Part shown: one piece after another, positions 19,750 to 30,169 of the stretch
Layout of the letters: each line of letters opens with the position of its first letter
How positions within the stretch are numbered: position 1 is the stretch's first letter
Assembly (NCBI GenBank): GCA_016169945.1
Contig: JADLSH010000087.1
Span: 62,001 to 126,000 of the forward strand
Reading direction: 5' to 3'
Origin: Trachythela sp. YZ-2020
Lineage: Eukaryota; Cnidaria; Anthozoa; Malacalcyonacea; Clavulariidae
Length of the DNA stretch: 64,000 nt
The notes under the pieces: model-generated
Seen by the model: the letters and a program-made list of their open reading frames with translations, nothing else
Databases searched by the model: none
Told to the model about the DNA's origin: nothing
Translations under genes and position numbers: made by a program

Positions 19750-19878
19750 ATGCTAGCTGGAGTTGACGAAGTTATACTAGATGGTCAACCTGGTCAAGAC
19801 CAAGCAGTTGATCAACCGCCTCCGCCTGCTGATGCACCAGTAGCGCCACCGCGTGATATTCAGAACGACGAGATGGAG
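19750..19878 (+). CDS. YR element gag, exon 1
   Basis: ATG at 19750 opens 43 codons (MLAGVDEVILDGQPGQDQAV..., then a Pro-rich run QPPPPADAPVAPP) ending in GAG with donor GAG|GTATAC at 19878/19879, phase 0. Exon 2 at 21224 continues in phase 0. An earlier ATG (19723) meets a stop after 14 codons and is unlikely to be used. The exon is acidic and disordered, with no recognised domain. Joined to exon 2 it gives a gag-like product of about 223 residues. Confidence 0.6.
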
Positions 19879-21223
19879 GTATACTTGATTTTGTTTGATA
19901 TATGTTTTTGCTTTTCTGAAATATTACTTGTAATGTATTCCTGTGGTTGGATGGTAAAAAGGTTATTTGTAAAGGAGCGAGTGTTTGTCAGACAGCGTTT
20001 CATGTCAAGTTTTTCCCCTCGGCATATTATTTGTAGTCATACAGTAATTAAGTCCTTCGACCAGCACAGGTCGATTGCAAGATAAAATACATGGGCGATT
20101 GTGTGCTATAGAATGGACGAGATTTCGCCAGACAACATATATGGGCGACAATTTGCCAAACAACCCATATGGGCGAGGATCCGCCAGATATATATATGGG
20201 GCACGCTCGCTAGATAAAAATATATGGGCCAGAGTTCGCTAGATGCATGGGCGAGCGTTCGCTAGATAAACTATATGGGCGAGAGTTTGCCAGATAAATT
20301 ATATGGGTGAAAGTTCGCTCGATGGGATATATGGGCGAGAGTTCGCTAGATGAAATATATGGGTGAGAGTTCGCCAGATAAAATATATGGGCGAGAGTTC
20401 GCTAGATGAAATATATGGGTGAGAGTTCGCTAGATGAAATATATGGGTGAGAGTTCGCCAGATAAAATATATGGGTGAGAGTTCGCTAGATGAAATATAT
20501 GGGTGAGAGTTCGCCAGATAAAATATATGGGCGAGAGTTCGCTAGATGAGATATATGGGCGAGAGTTCGCTAGATGAAATATATGGGTGAGAGTTCGCCA
20601 GATAAAATATATGGGCGAGAGTTCGCTAGATGAGATATATGGGCGAGAGTTCGCTAGATGAAATATATGGGTGAGAGTTCGCCAGATAAAATATATGGGC
20701 GAGAGTTCGCTAGATGAAATATATGGGCGAGAGTTTGCTCGATGAAATATATAGGCGAGAGTTGGCCAGATAAATTATATGGGCGAGAGTTCGCTAGATG
20801 AGATATATGGGCGAGCGTTCGCTAGATGAAATGTATGGGCGAGAGTTCGCCAGATAAAATATATGGGCGAGGGTTCGCTAGATGAGATATATGGGCCAGA
20901 GTTTGCCGAATAAATTATATGGGCGAGGGTTCGCTAGATGAGATATATGGGCCAGAGTTTGCCAGAAGAAATTATATGGGAGAGAATTCGTCATTTAAAA
21001 CTACAGGGGCGACAATTTTATGGGTGAGTGCTCCTCAGATGTTAATGGTTAATTATAACCATATATAATTGCTATGAATATCGTTAAGATGTGTGGGCGA
21101 TTGTTCGCGGAGTATTCCCTCGGCAAATGTTTCATATGAATGTGATTAAGATTGTTAAGTCCCCCTTAGGCTCGGGTTAGACAACGTGGTTAAATGTGTT
21201 CGTTTGATTTCTGTTTTGGATAG
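19879..21223 (+). other. Intron in YR-element gag, mostly minisatellite
   Basis: Donor GTATAC at 19879 and acceptor TTCTGTTTTGGATAG at 21209-21223 join two phase-0 exons. About 900 bp of the 1345-bp intron is the 28-bp tandem array at 20085-20985. Introns are known from some DIRS-group elements. An RT-copied element should lose its introns unless unspliced RNA is the template, so retention here implies genomic RNA escapes splicing (inference). Confidence 0.6.
20085..20985 (+). repeat. 28-bp minisatellite (~32 copies)
   Basis: Tandem unit of the form ATATATGGGCGAGAGTTCGC followed by TAGATGAA, with alternating variants GGGYGAG and TTCGCTAGATGA / TTCGCCAGATAA. Variants alternate in blocks in the central part, suggesting higher-order dimer amplification. 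28 is not a multiple of three, and the array is intronic. Edge copies (20090-20290, 20880-21010) are more diverged. Confidence 0.95.
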
Positions 21224-21766
21224 ACGATGAGGCAAGAGTTGAAGCGACTGCAGTCCTCCGTGGACGCAATGACTGCGGCCTCCGTTGAAAGTCTCGTTCA
21301 GAGATTGTTGGATTATTCTTCGAGGCCATTGTCGGATTTCAGCAAGTTCGACGCGTTGGCTATGATGGAAACTTTGCGTAACACTGCTCATGACAAGCAT
21401 CATGAAAAGGATAATTATTATCGTCTGGCGTATCAGACCATTCGTACAAAGATTGATCTCTCATCAGCGCAATTTCGCAGCCTGTTATTGCGTCTCATTG
21501 GTGATAAGGACCATGAGAAGGTTTTTGATATTGTGAGCAAAGTGGAAAAGAGCTTCAAGCGGGATCAACTTGGCCACAGGGGAGGCTTTACTTCGAGCGT
21601 TCCTTATCCTGGTCGTGGCCGTACGAGTGGTCCTCGTTGTTATTATTGTAAACAACCAGGCCATTTTCAGGTTCAGTGTATGCAGCGCAAGAGGGATTTG
21701 GCTGCTCAGCGACCCGCGGGCAATGCTGGGGCTCAGTGGAAACAATCTGAACAGAATAAGCCTTAA
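21224..21766 (+). CDS. YR element gag, exon 2 (CCHC zinc knuckle)
   Basis: 181 codons in phase with exon 1. The N-terminal half is helical (MRQELKRLQSSVDAMTAA...), and the C-terminal third has a Gly/Arg-rich segment and one zinc knuckle, CYYCKQPGHFQVQC (C-x2-C-x4-H-x4-C), then a basic/Gln-rich tail. It is the nucleocapsid-like part of the gag protein and should bind the element RNA. Intact, without stops. The next gene begins about 400 bp downstream. Confidence 0.8.
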   Translation, partial: TMRQELKRLQSSVDAMTAASVESLVQRLLDYSSRPLSDFSKFDALAMMETLRNTAHDKHHEKDNYYRLAYQTIRTKIDLSSAQFRSLLLRLIGDKDHEKVFDIVSKVEKSFKRDQLGHRGGFTSSVPYPGRGRTSGPRCYYCKQPGHFQVQCMQRKRDLAAQRPAGNAGAQWKQSEQNKP

Positions 21767-22165
21767 CAGGCCCTTGTGTGTGTGTTTTTTACATAATTAT
21801 GAGTAAAGTTTTACTGCGTAATGACGCGTGCATGTGTTAATGAGTGTTACATAGATCGGCGATGATTGGATATTTTCAATCTAGTGTGATATGTTGTTTG
21901 TTGATAATACATTCTGAATCTGCTCGTATTCGTGTTTGTGTCTTTGACTTGTTTTTTGGTAATTCGCTTGCGTGGGTCCTCAAACTCAATGCAATATTGA
22001 TTAGTTAGTTGCGAGACCTTTTGCTAGTGAGTTATGACAGTTTTTGACATGGGTACCTAAACAAACCCTCCTGGTTTTTCCGGGCAAAGCTGTAATTTCT
22101 CTGCTGGCTTTGGGTGGGGAGGTTTTTTCATAGTGGAGTATTTTCTATTTGCTCCTTTGTTTCAG

Positions 22166-24415
22166 AAAAAAATTTGGTCTTGGGAATGTGATGAGGCATT
22201 TGATGCTATGGTACTTCAAGTAGCTTCGGAACAACAACCACCAGTCAAATGGGTGGATTTTCTGGGCAACCCCACCAAGGTCAGCGGGGAGATGACAGTA
22301 AATGCCCGTTTAGCTCCGGTTCTAGACCATGTTACGAACGGAATGACGGTGGGACATGTCGAGGATTTGTTTTTTCGGGATCCTGACTCATTTCGACCAG
22401 GCGAGCTACATCGGAATGTTGGGTACTGGGAGGCCATCACGAAAGAGCGGTCTTCGGCCATTCAATCGGACGTTTTGCATTGGATACGAGACAAGGTACC
22501 CGTTTTTGAGTTTGGTCAACACTATAAAGGTTCTTATAAGGGCCAGTCCTACGATTCTGATCGTCCGCCACGGAGATGTTTTCGGAATAATCAATCTTGC
22601 AAACCTTTTGTTGAGTTTGTTCGTCAGACATTATTAGATCGGTTGAGAGTTGGTGCCGTGTCATTGTTGGGGAAAGTGGGAGAAGTCAAGTCCCCGCACA
22701 TTGTTCATCCTCTCACGGTGGAACCAAAGAAGCCACGCCTCTGTTATGACGCTCGATATTTAAATTTATGGATGAAAGATAAGCCTTTCACTCTTGATGA
22801 ACTTTGTGATTTGCCTCGTTATGTGTCGAAAGCCTCCTATCAGACGGTACTTGATGATAAGTCTGGATATGACCATCTGCTGCTTACGGATGATAGCACT
22901 ACTTTCTTTGGCATCCAGTGCGGAGGGTGGCTCTTCACGTATAATACTTTACCTTTTGGATGGAAATGCTCCCCTTATGTTTACCACAACACTGGTCTTG
23001 TGGCTACGCATTACTTTCGCTCCATTGGTGTGCCGTGCTCTTTGTATATCGATGACAGACATAACGGACAGTTACAAGTTCGACTTAATCAGGGTGCTTA
23101 TGCTAATTTCACGACAGAAGATGAGCGTAGAGTTGCGGCAGCTCAATCGGCGATTTTTCTCGTATCATATCATTTAATACGTTTGGGCTATTTTCTGGGT
23201 TTAAAGAAATCTATTCTCGTTCCTCAGTTGGTGGTGCCTTACTTAGGATTTTCATCCGATTCGGTGTTGCAAGTGTTCCATTGGTTACCTGATAAGAAAG
23301 ATCGTTTTCTTCAACTTGTTCGAGAAATTTTGGACACTCCGACGGTTGCAGTTAAGACACTTCAGCGTCTAGTGGGAAAATGCATTTCATTTTCTTTGGC
23401 TGTGCCGGCAGCAAAGTTGTTTACTCGGGAAATGAATGGTATGATCTCGTGGGGTTTGCGTACGCTTCGTCCGATTCGTATGTCCGGCCTTTTGCGAGAA
23501 GAGATTGAACATTGGCTGTTCTTAGAAACGTGGGATACACCGCTTCCCTGGCGTGATGAGCGACATTTTCGCGTGTCACTGGCAACTGATGCTTCAGCCA
23601 CTGGTTGGGGTGGTTCTATCCAGTCACCTGTTGTCCAGGAGGTGTCCGATTACTGGATTGGCGATGAATTATCTTGGGATATTGCTACGAAAGAAGCTGT
23701 GGCAATTGAACGAGTACTGCTGTCATGTCGTGCTCTTCTTTCTAACGCATGGGTTGATGTTTTGGTGGATAACCAGGCGGTTATTCACTCTTGGAATAAC
23801 CAAGGTGGTAGAAGTGCCTCGCTGAATCGTGCCATTAAACAGTTATTTTTCACGACTTTAATGTTGAATATTTCCCTGCATCTCATCTATGTCCCAACGA
23901 GTGAAAACCCTGCTGATAACCCTTCACGAAGATTGTCTACGATCGACAGTCGACTGACAGATTCACTGTGGGAGGTGGTTCAGAAAGAGTTTGGTGGTGA
24001 GGGTCATACCTGTGACATGATGGCCCTAGATTCAAATGCCATGTTGGATGCCTGTGGTAATCGATTGCCTCATTTCACGCCCTATCCAACACCTGAATCG
24101 GCGGGAGTTAATGTGTTTGCGCAGGACTTTGCGTCTCACCGTTTGATTATGCGGCGTCCATATGTATTTCCGCCATCGGTGTTAGTTGGTCCTCTACTTC
24201 GTTTTCTCGAGTATCATCAGCAACCGTGCACCATGGTAGTGTTAGATATATACCCTCGGAAGTACTGGTGGCCTTTACTTCAGTCTCGGGCTCATTCGTC
24301 TCGGAAATTAGCCTCCGCTGGGGATCGTAACGCTTTGCTCGTTCCTTCGAAGCATGGATGGATCGCTCATTCCGAACTCAGGGACGAATTGTGGGCATTT
24401 GCCATTGTATTTTAG
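22166..24415 (+). CDS. YR element reverse transcriptase-RNase H
   Basis: The open frame is uninterrupted from 22133 (no ATG there) to TAG at 24413-24415. A strong acceptor (CTCCTTTGTTTCAG) ends at 22165, so translation may start by splicing; the first in-frame ATG is at 22209. RT blocks: PLTVEPKKPRLCYDARYLN, VLDDKSGYDHLLL (first Asp), LPFGWKCSPYVYH, the catalytic box YIDDRHNGQ, and PYLGFSSDSVLQVF. RNase H follows: ATDASATGWGGSI (Asp), ATKEAVAIERVLL (Glu), VDVLVDNQAVIHSW (Asp), and YVPTSENPADNPSR. The C-terminal block with GVNVFAQDF is typical of DIRS-group elements. No SGNH hydrolase or methyltransferase domain was recognised. The protein would copy element RNA into circular DNA for the recombinase. 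Confidence 0.88.
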   Translation, partial: KKIWSWECDEAFDAMVLQVASEQQPPVKWVDFLGNPTKVSGEMTVNARLAPVLDHVTNGMTVGHVEDLFFRDPDSFRPGELHRNVGYWEAITKERSSAIQSDVLHWIRDKVPVFEFGQHYKGSYKGQSYDSDRPPRRCFRNNQSCKPFVEFVRQTLLDRLRVGAVSLLGKVGEVKSPHIVHPLTVEPKKPRLCYDARYLNLWMKDKPFTLDELCDLPRYVSKASYQTVLDDKSGYDHLLLTDDSTTFFGIQCGGWLFTYNTLPFGWKCSPYVYHNTGLVATHYFRSIGVPCSLYIDDRHNGQLQVRLNQGAYANFTTEDERRVAAAQSAIFLVSYHLIRLGYFLGLKKSILVPQLVVPYLGFSSDSVLQVFHWLPDKKDRFLQLVREILDTPTVAVKTLQRLVGKCISFSLAVPAAKLFTREMNGMISWGLRTLRPIRMSGLLREEIEHWLFLETWDTPLPWRDERHFRVSLATDASATGWGGSIQSPVVQEVSDYWIGDELSWDIATKEAVAIERVLLSCRALLSNAWVDVLVDNQAVIHSWNNQGGRSASLNRAIKQLFFTTLMLNISLHLIYVPTSENPADNPSRRLSTIDSRLTDSLWEVVQKEFGGEGHTCDMMALDSNAMLDACGNRLPHFTPYPTPESAGVNVFAQDFASHRLIMRRPYVFPPSVLVGPLLRFLEYHQQPCTMVVLDIYPRKYWWPLLQSRAHSSRKLASAGDRNALLVPSKHGWIAHSELRDELWAFAIVF

Positions 24416-24556
24416 TATAATACCATACTCTAAAATCGAATCAGATCGTACCTTATTTGCTGTAATATTATTTTCTTGAGCAGTGTAATAAAGTGTAAAG
24501 TTCTTGCGCGCAGTAACGCCCGTTGTTTGGTTTTTCTTTTTTCTTCAATTTTATAG

Positions 24557-25922
24557 ATTTTACCTCTGACAGCTAAATTGTTTGTTCCGTCAGTGAAATG
24601 CCCTGATTGTAACCATGCCAATGATGCCGATTTTCGTTTTTGTCAACAGTGTGGCTATAAACGTCGGATCCGGGCTAATCCCCGTGTAGAGTCGGGCCTT
24701 CATGTTGACCTTGAGGTCCTTGATAATCGTCTACAAGAATTATTCGAATATGATCATGCTAGCAAGTATGCGAAGCAGAAAGATTCATTACAACTTGAGT
24801 TTGAATCATTTCTGGTGGCTCTTCCTGGCAGTACTCTTACTTTGGCTACTGTAACACCACGCGATGTGTGTCGTTTTCTTGTTTTTAAAGATCAGCATGG
24901 TAAGACGCAGGTGCATCGAAATAGCTGTCAGTTTTTTGGGTCAACGAGGACAACACCCGTGTAGCTGTCCGCTACGTTTGTCATATAAGACAGTGGATTC
25001 GTACATTGGCAAGTTGCGGTCAATTTTTCATGCGCAAGGTCGCTCAGGTGAATGGGATAAGCGACTTGCCTTGGGCAATCCAGCAGCCGACCAGTCTGTT
25101 AAAGATTATCTTAGATGTGTTACGCGAGAGCAATTGCAGGCTAGAGTTACGCCAAAGCAACCGACTCCGTTTTTTGTTCATAAGTTAACTCAATTATCAC
25201 TTCACTTGCAGCGTAAACTTGAGCGCCCCGGTATTCCTCCTATGCAAAAGTTTATTACAGCTCGTGACCAAGCCTATTTTAAGACGGCCTTTTTTAGCGG
25301 CGATAGACCAGGAGATCTCTCTCAAGTGAAGGTACCAGAGATCCTGCGTTTCCCCAATGATGATGGATTTTTGTTTAATCATATCTGGGGCAAGACCTTG
25401 AGGGAAGGGGATCAGAATGTTTTTGGAATCAGACGCAACCCGCACATTGCCATTTGCCCTATTAGGGGTATCGAACAGTACATGGAGGTTGCGCAACAGT
25501 TATCTATCGATCTTTCCACTGGCTATCTATTTCGCCCTACAACTCCACAGGGTGGAATCCAAGATTCTTGCTTTACTTCTGCCGCGGCAGAGGCGCGCCT
25601 AAAACTATATTTGAAAGAAATGAATGCAGATGAGGGCGAAACGTTACATGGGTTTCGAGCCGGTTGTGCCATCACGTTAGCACTCACTGGAGCAGATTTG
25701 GCAGAAATTATGGACCATGTCGGTTGGTCTCGTCGTCATACTGCCCATTACTATCTACAGCTTGCCAAAGTGCTTAATCCTGCGGGTGCATCTGCACGCC
25801 TTGCGTCTTCTCGCGCTGCGGATGTAACAGAACCATGGACTGACATTAACGAACTTAAGCGTTTTGTTAATGCTTTTCCGACTGGTGTGCTACGGAAACG
25901 ACAGCATTCTGATCCATGTTGA
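24557..25922 (+). CDS. YR element tyrosine recombinase (one frameshift)
   Basis: An acceptor-like TTCAATTTTATAG ends at 24556. The frame then opens with a four-Cys zinc ribbon (CPDCNHANDADFRFCQQC) and runs to a TAG at 24961. The second frame, joined by a +1 shift near 24932-24942 (a run of T and G), continues through the SAM-like N-terminal domain (LRLSYKTVDSYIGKLRSIF) to the catalytic domain: Arg in FFSGDRPGDL, His-x-x-Arg in LHGFRAG, His/Trp in MDHVGW, and the nucleophile Tyr in AHYYLQL. It ends at TGA 25920-25922. All catalytic residues are present. It would insert circular cDNA by strand exchange without target duplication. The frameshift could be a mutation, an assembly error or recoding. 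Confidence 0.85.
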
Positions 25923-26063
25923 GTCTTTACCCATATACAGTTTGGGAGTTTGGGGTGAGATTGGGGTAGTTTTTTATAAAAGAGATATATATTGTTTGTG
26001 AGGTTATTGGATGTCAGCGGGGTAATCCCGCTGGGTTTGGAGGAAAGACAAGTTTAGGTGGCG

Positions 26064-26130
26064 TGGATCACCATTATCCCCAATCCTTAATTAGACTGAG
26101 CATGATTGTGAGGATTGTGAATAGAATACT
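26064..26130 (+). repeat. Split direct repeat B1
   Basis: 67 bp, TGGATCACCATTATCCCCAA...ATAGAATACT, identical to B2 and flush against A2. The B1-A2 junction recreates the A-B junction expected of a circular intermediate. Confidence 0.9.
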
Positions 26131-26308
26131 ATTCACAACCCTTATAATGATATGCGAAGTAAAATTAAGACATATATTACCATATTACGCTTGGCTGAGC
26201 AAGCATACATGTTTACGGCGATACGGGGAGTATAAATATTGAAGAATTCCTCAGATCTAGCTCAGTTTCTTTCCAGCGGATAAGTGAGCAGGATGGACTT
26301 TTGTTAGA
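26131..26308 (+). repeat. Split direct repeat A2
   Basis: 178 bp identical to A1 (constant offset of 6610). It is followed by a C-rich tract and the inverted partner of 19701-19725 at 26325-26349. Confidence 0.9.
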
Positions 26309-26393
26309 CGGCCCACCCACCCACCCATGATTTTCGGGGGTCGTAAAACTACTGCTACCCCTAAGCCATGCTTTTCAAGCCTGGCATAGGCGC

Positions 26394-26460
26394 TGGATCA
26401 CCATTATCCCCAATCCTTAATTAGACTGAGCATGATTGTGAGGATTGTGAATAGAATACT
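26394..26460 (+). repeat. Split direct repeat B2 (right end of element)
   Basis: 67 bp identical to B1; the genome flank begins ATTTTTGCAGACAATTAATT. The shared ATT after both B copies is the likely crossover site. Confidence 0.88.
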
Positions 26461-28630
26461 ATTTTTGCAGACAATTAATTGCAATCTGCACAAACAGCAT
26501 TTTTTATATAAAAACTAGGCACTGCCAAAAAGGTGTTCATAGAAAATTGCATTTTGGCAACAATGGATAATTGGATATGGTAAAAACTGTGAGATGGTCA
26601 GCAAGCAAAATAGATATGGTAATTGAAAATGTTTTGAGTGTTTAAAATCTCACATAAATTTCAACATCAAACAGGAACCCGAATTTCGGACTCCCTAATA
26701 CAGCTCAAGTGTTTCAATTTCCACATAAATATTACAGTCAAATGTTCCGAGCAATTGGATTGGAGGTTCTTTTTTGCTAGTAGCCAATCAGAGGCTTTGT
26801 TTACTAAATTGATTGTGAATTTCAATTTGCAATGTGTTCCCCCTGGTTGCAAATTGCTCAAAGCAATCTCCTAATCAAAATTGCAATATTACAATGTTGC
26901 TCGCAAGAGAACATCCAGTTTGACTGTAACATCAAATGGGTGTCTGAATTCCAGAATCCCTTATAGATCAAATCGTTCCAATTGTAGTAAAAAATATATT
27001 TTAAAGTTGTCTCACTATAGGGCTACATTTCAATACACCGAAGAATAAAAGCATTGTGGCCAGAAATTTAGTACAAAATTATTGTTGTGCACTCAACCCA
27101 AAATTATTATCTACTACATGTATTAACTTATTACAATTATTATTCAAGATGGCACCCAACCTGACCGGCTGGGAAACATACACACAAGCAATTTTTGTCG
27201 ATATTAATTCATTATTCCTCCCCACGAAGAATAAAAAATATCCTATGTTCTCACATGTTTCTTACAGTGATTAACATACCTCTTATCGACTCTTCACAGT
27301 TGAGTGCCAGTTGGGTAGTTTCGACTTTCGAGCTATAAATTTATAATAAAATTGGAATTATTAATTCCCACCAAGCTGTCCAGTGTCTGAATTTTCAAAA
27401 TCAAATAACAATGGTATTTCCACAAACAATAAGTTTACTTCGCCTACATTTTCCATATTTCGAACTGCCTCAAGATTTTTTCTTTTCAAAGCCATCAAAA
27501 CAATAATTTCCTCTAGATTAACCAGAATTTTATACTGAATTTATATCAATGATACTATAAATACATGAGCTAGCTCTGTTGCTAGGTGACATTGACATAA
27601 TATATGCAGGTACTTCATCTTGCAGGGGTATTTTGGATCCTGACCCCATCGTCACCCCTAACACTCCCTTGCGGGTTTTTTTGTTTTGACTAAATCTTTT
27701 ACACGTCAATGGGTGACAATGATATTTATTGGTGCAACTTATAGTTATATTAGCAGAATTACCAGGAACCGCTACATATAACTTGCAGGTGTAATATCTA
27801 CGGTTCTACCATTTATTAGTTACTACCCTGTGGAACTTCAACTGGTGTCCAACAAATGTCATCTCCAAATTTTTACTTGCGCAAGGTCAAGGGCCTATAC
27901 TAGAAACTTATTTCTTAACTATATTAAACAGTGTGACTGTGCACTGTGATTAATCTTAAAAAAAGCGATCTCTGCCATTGAAGCCATTTTCAACCTTTTG
28001 AAAATACTTCTATTGAAATACACGCTGTAGTGGAATCTTTTGAATAAACACTGAAAAGTAAAACTTAAAACAGAAAAAACAATGGCTGAAAATCACTTCA
28101 GTAACTGAAAATTGCATATTGTAAACTTATTGAGTCTATATCAAGTGCTGAAAATTCGTCCCCAGACTAAACAATAGTTCAAAATATATACAGTGTTTAT
28201 TCGCTGGCTAGTTAGTTTATTATTAGTACTCTTTGTGCCATTTGTTGCTTGTCCTCGTTGTTGACAAGACACATACCGCTTTTCTTTTCCTTCATAGCAG
28301 GCAGCAGCAACTCCAGCAACTGAAAACAAATAAGTACGTTTAAGTTTCAGAATCAACTGATGCATCTTGAAAATCCATGATATGGATAAAAACAAGACAA
28401 CTTAATTCTGGTTAATATATTTCGACTATATCAAGGGTAGGGACCACATTCATAATTTCAAATTAGCAGGAAGGCTTCAAAGATTAGTTGGTTGAATAGA
28501 GCTCTTCATTTGAAACATTCTGATATTCGTTTCATCAAAATTGGTCCAGTATATGCTAAATGCGAAACTATTTATGAACAGTTTTAAGCGAGTTTTACAA
28601 AAATAAGCTCAACACTGTATAGTAATAATG
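26461..28630. other. AT-rich sequence, no gene recognised
   Basis: The flank words ATTTTTGCAGACAATTA recur at 31932-31948, and CCGAATTTCGGACTCCC at 26679-26695 is one unit of the palindrome that is amplified at 31446-31925. A minus-strand frame near 28141-28325, behind an acceptor TTGTTTTCAG, encodes a Lys/Gln-rich peptide of unknown nature. No other coding signal. Confidence 0.35.
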
Positions 28631-28963
28631 CACTAGTCAATTGAAACCCCACCCTCGACCATGCGGGGGTTTAACGGGACTTTGCGGTGGAAATACAGAG
28701 TTTTAACCAACATTGCCATCAAGCTACCTGGGGTTTTTAGGTTTTAAGACTAATACAAAGGCCGGGATGAAATACCGGGGATTTAACTTTATAGTAGAGC
28801 TAAACTGACACACGTTAACCCGATTTTTTTCTTTGACAGCTCCGTGTAGCAGCACGTTTTTATATCAGAAATGACTGATCAGACGACTAGATGGAAGCTA
28901 GAGTGCTAGACTTTTAAAATTCCCCCGCATACTCCCGGAAGTCGGGGTTTCAATTGACTAGTG
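28631..28963. mobile_element. 333-bp TIR element with CACTAGT termini
   Basis: Perfect 20-bp inverted ends, CACTAGTCAATTGAAACCCC. The interior has repeated GGGGTTTAAC/CCGGGGATTTAAC-like words and no ORF. The CACTA start suggests an EnSpm/CACTA-type non-autonomous element (inference); the short target duplication could not be fixed. Confidence 0.72.
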
Positions 28964-29960
28964 GCATAAAGCCCTATCCACACGATAGCCGATGGGGCTC
29001 TGCGACAATTTCTATTTGCTCGCGTACATGGAAGAATGAATTTGCCCAGATTTTATGTGGCAAATACATTTGCTGACAAATTGCGCACCAGTTTTTATGT
29101 GGCCAGATGTCGCCAAGTAAAATTGCCATATTACGTGAATGTTTGCTCGTGTATATGACTCGTATGTGGCACAAAGCAGTACGTTCCAGGCGCAAAGACA
29201 ACAATTATTCGCTGTCTCATCCACACGAGCAAATATATTTGTCATAGAAAAATTGTCACAGAATTGTCACATTAGTTAGCTTACAGTATTAGAAACTTTG
29301 TATAATTACGCTTACCTTAGCTGCATCAGGTTTCAACGTTTTGCTTGACCCGACCACAACGCGCGTCAGACAACCTTGGCATGGCCACTCGACCTCTGAA
29401 TATATATTTTTGTCTGCTACAACAAGCCAGTGAAGTGAAGCCACTATTTTCCTTGATCAAAACGATCTCTTGCCGAAGCTAAAGAAGGTTTCCCCCTGTA
29501 TTTGGCATATTAACAATATTTAGAAGTGTTATCCTTCGCGCGCTGACTCAAAGCAAAGAGACCGCTCATCAAAAGATTCAAAACAAACGTTGGTCACAGA
29601 TTTGAACACAACATATGCACGCGAGCCAATCAAAATTCTGCTATGAAACGCTGATCATCTATAGACCAATGAAAACAGCAGACACGCGCATATTATTCAT
29701 GGCCTGTAAGGATCACATTTCAAGTGAGTCATAGGTTTATAATTCGCAAAGGCAAAATTTGGAGCGAATGACCATATTTGGTATACATTTAACCCATGCA
29801 AGCATCATATTTGAACTAGTGGGATTAGACTATTTTCTGTTCTATTTAAATGTCTTTAAATTGCAAGACTAGCAAATTGGAAGAAGACAATAATACTTCA
29901 ATGGATTATTTACCCATACCGTGTAGTTTCTGGGTCTGTTGGCACAATTTTAGCGAGTGA
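28964..29960. other. Spacer; possible MITE near 28970-29280
   Basis: Complementary end words (CTATCCACACGATAG... and CATCCACACGAGCAAAT) hint at a small repeat. Two overlapping minus-strand frames there are chance. The rest to 29960 shows nothing. Confidence 0.3.
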
Positions 29961-29969
29961 TATTTAGAG

Positions 29970-30168
29970 TATTATTATGCCCAGAGGCCCCAGACGTCAA
30001 AGACGGGAAGTGTTGCAGACAAGCGAAGCAACGAATGCATCTACTGATCGTCTGATCCACAAACGCTAGCAAGCGGCAGATCTCTTTAGATGGGGAAGAC
30101 GATCTGAACTTGGGGTGTCCCAATTCATTATACAAGTTGCGAAGGAAAATAGCGACGGTATAAAGGTT
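29970..30168 (+). pseudogene. Possible first exon with internal TAG
   Basis: ATG near 29977 encodes MPRGPRRQRREVLQTSEATN..., a basic, polar segment ending at a donor-like AAG|GTTAGT at about 30166. An in-frame TAG interrupts it after about 32 codons. The style resembles N-termini of cnidarian transposon-linked proteins, but I cannot name it. Downstream, a block after an acceptor-like CTGTCGCAG (31060-31230) may belong to it. Confidence 0.22.
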
Positions 30169-30169
30169 A

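Larger units (their letters stand above)
19521..26460 (+). mobile_element. Ngaro-like tyrosine-recombinase retrotransposon, nearly intact
   Basis: A 6.9-kb element with the architecture A1 (19521-19698) - body - B1 (26064-26130) - A2 (26131-26308) - B2 (26394-26460). A1 and A2 are 178 bp and identical; B1 and B2 are 67 bp and identical. Such split direct repeats, together with RT, RNase H and a tyrosine recombinase instead of a DDE integrase, define the Ngaro/PAT-type DIRS elements (established knowledge). Gene order is gag, RT-RH, YR, all plus. Perfect terminal identity and largely open frames imply a recent insertion. No target duplication is expected, and none is seen. Confidence 0.92.

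Noticed and set aside
20085..20985. Regularly spaced repeats suggesting a CRISPR array
   Set aside because: Units are contiguous 28-bp tandem copies without unique spacers, inside a eukaryotic retroelement intron.
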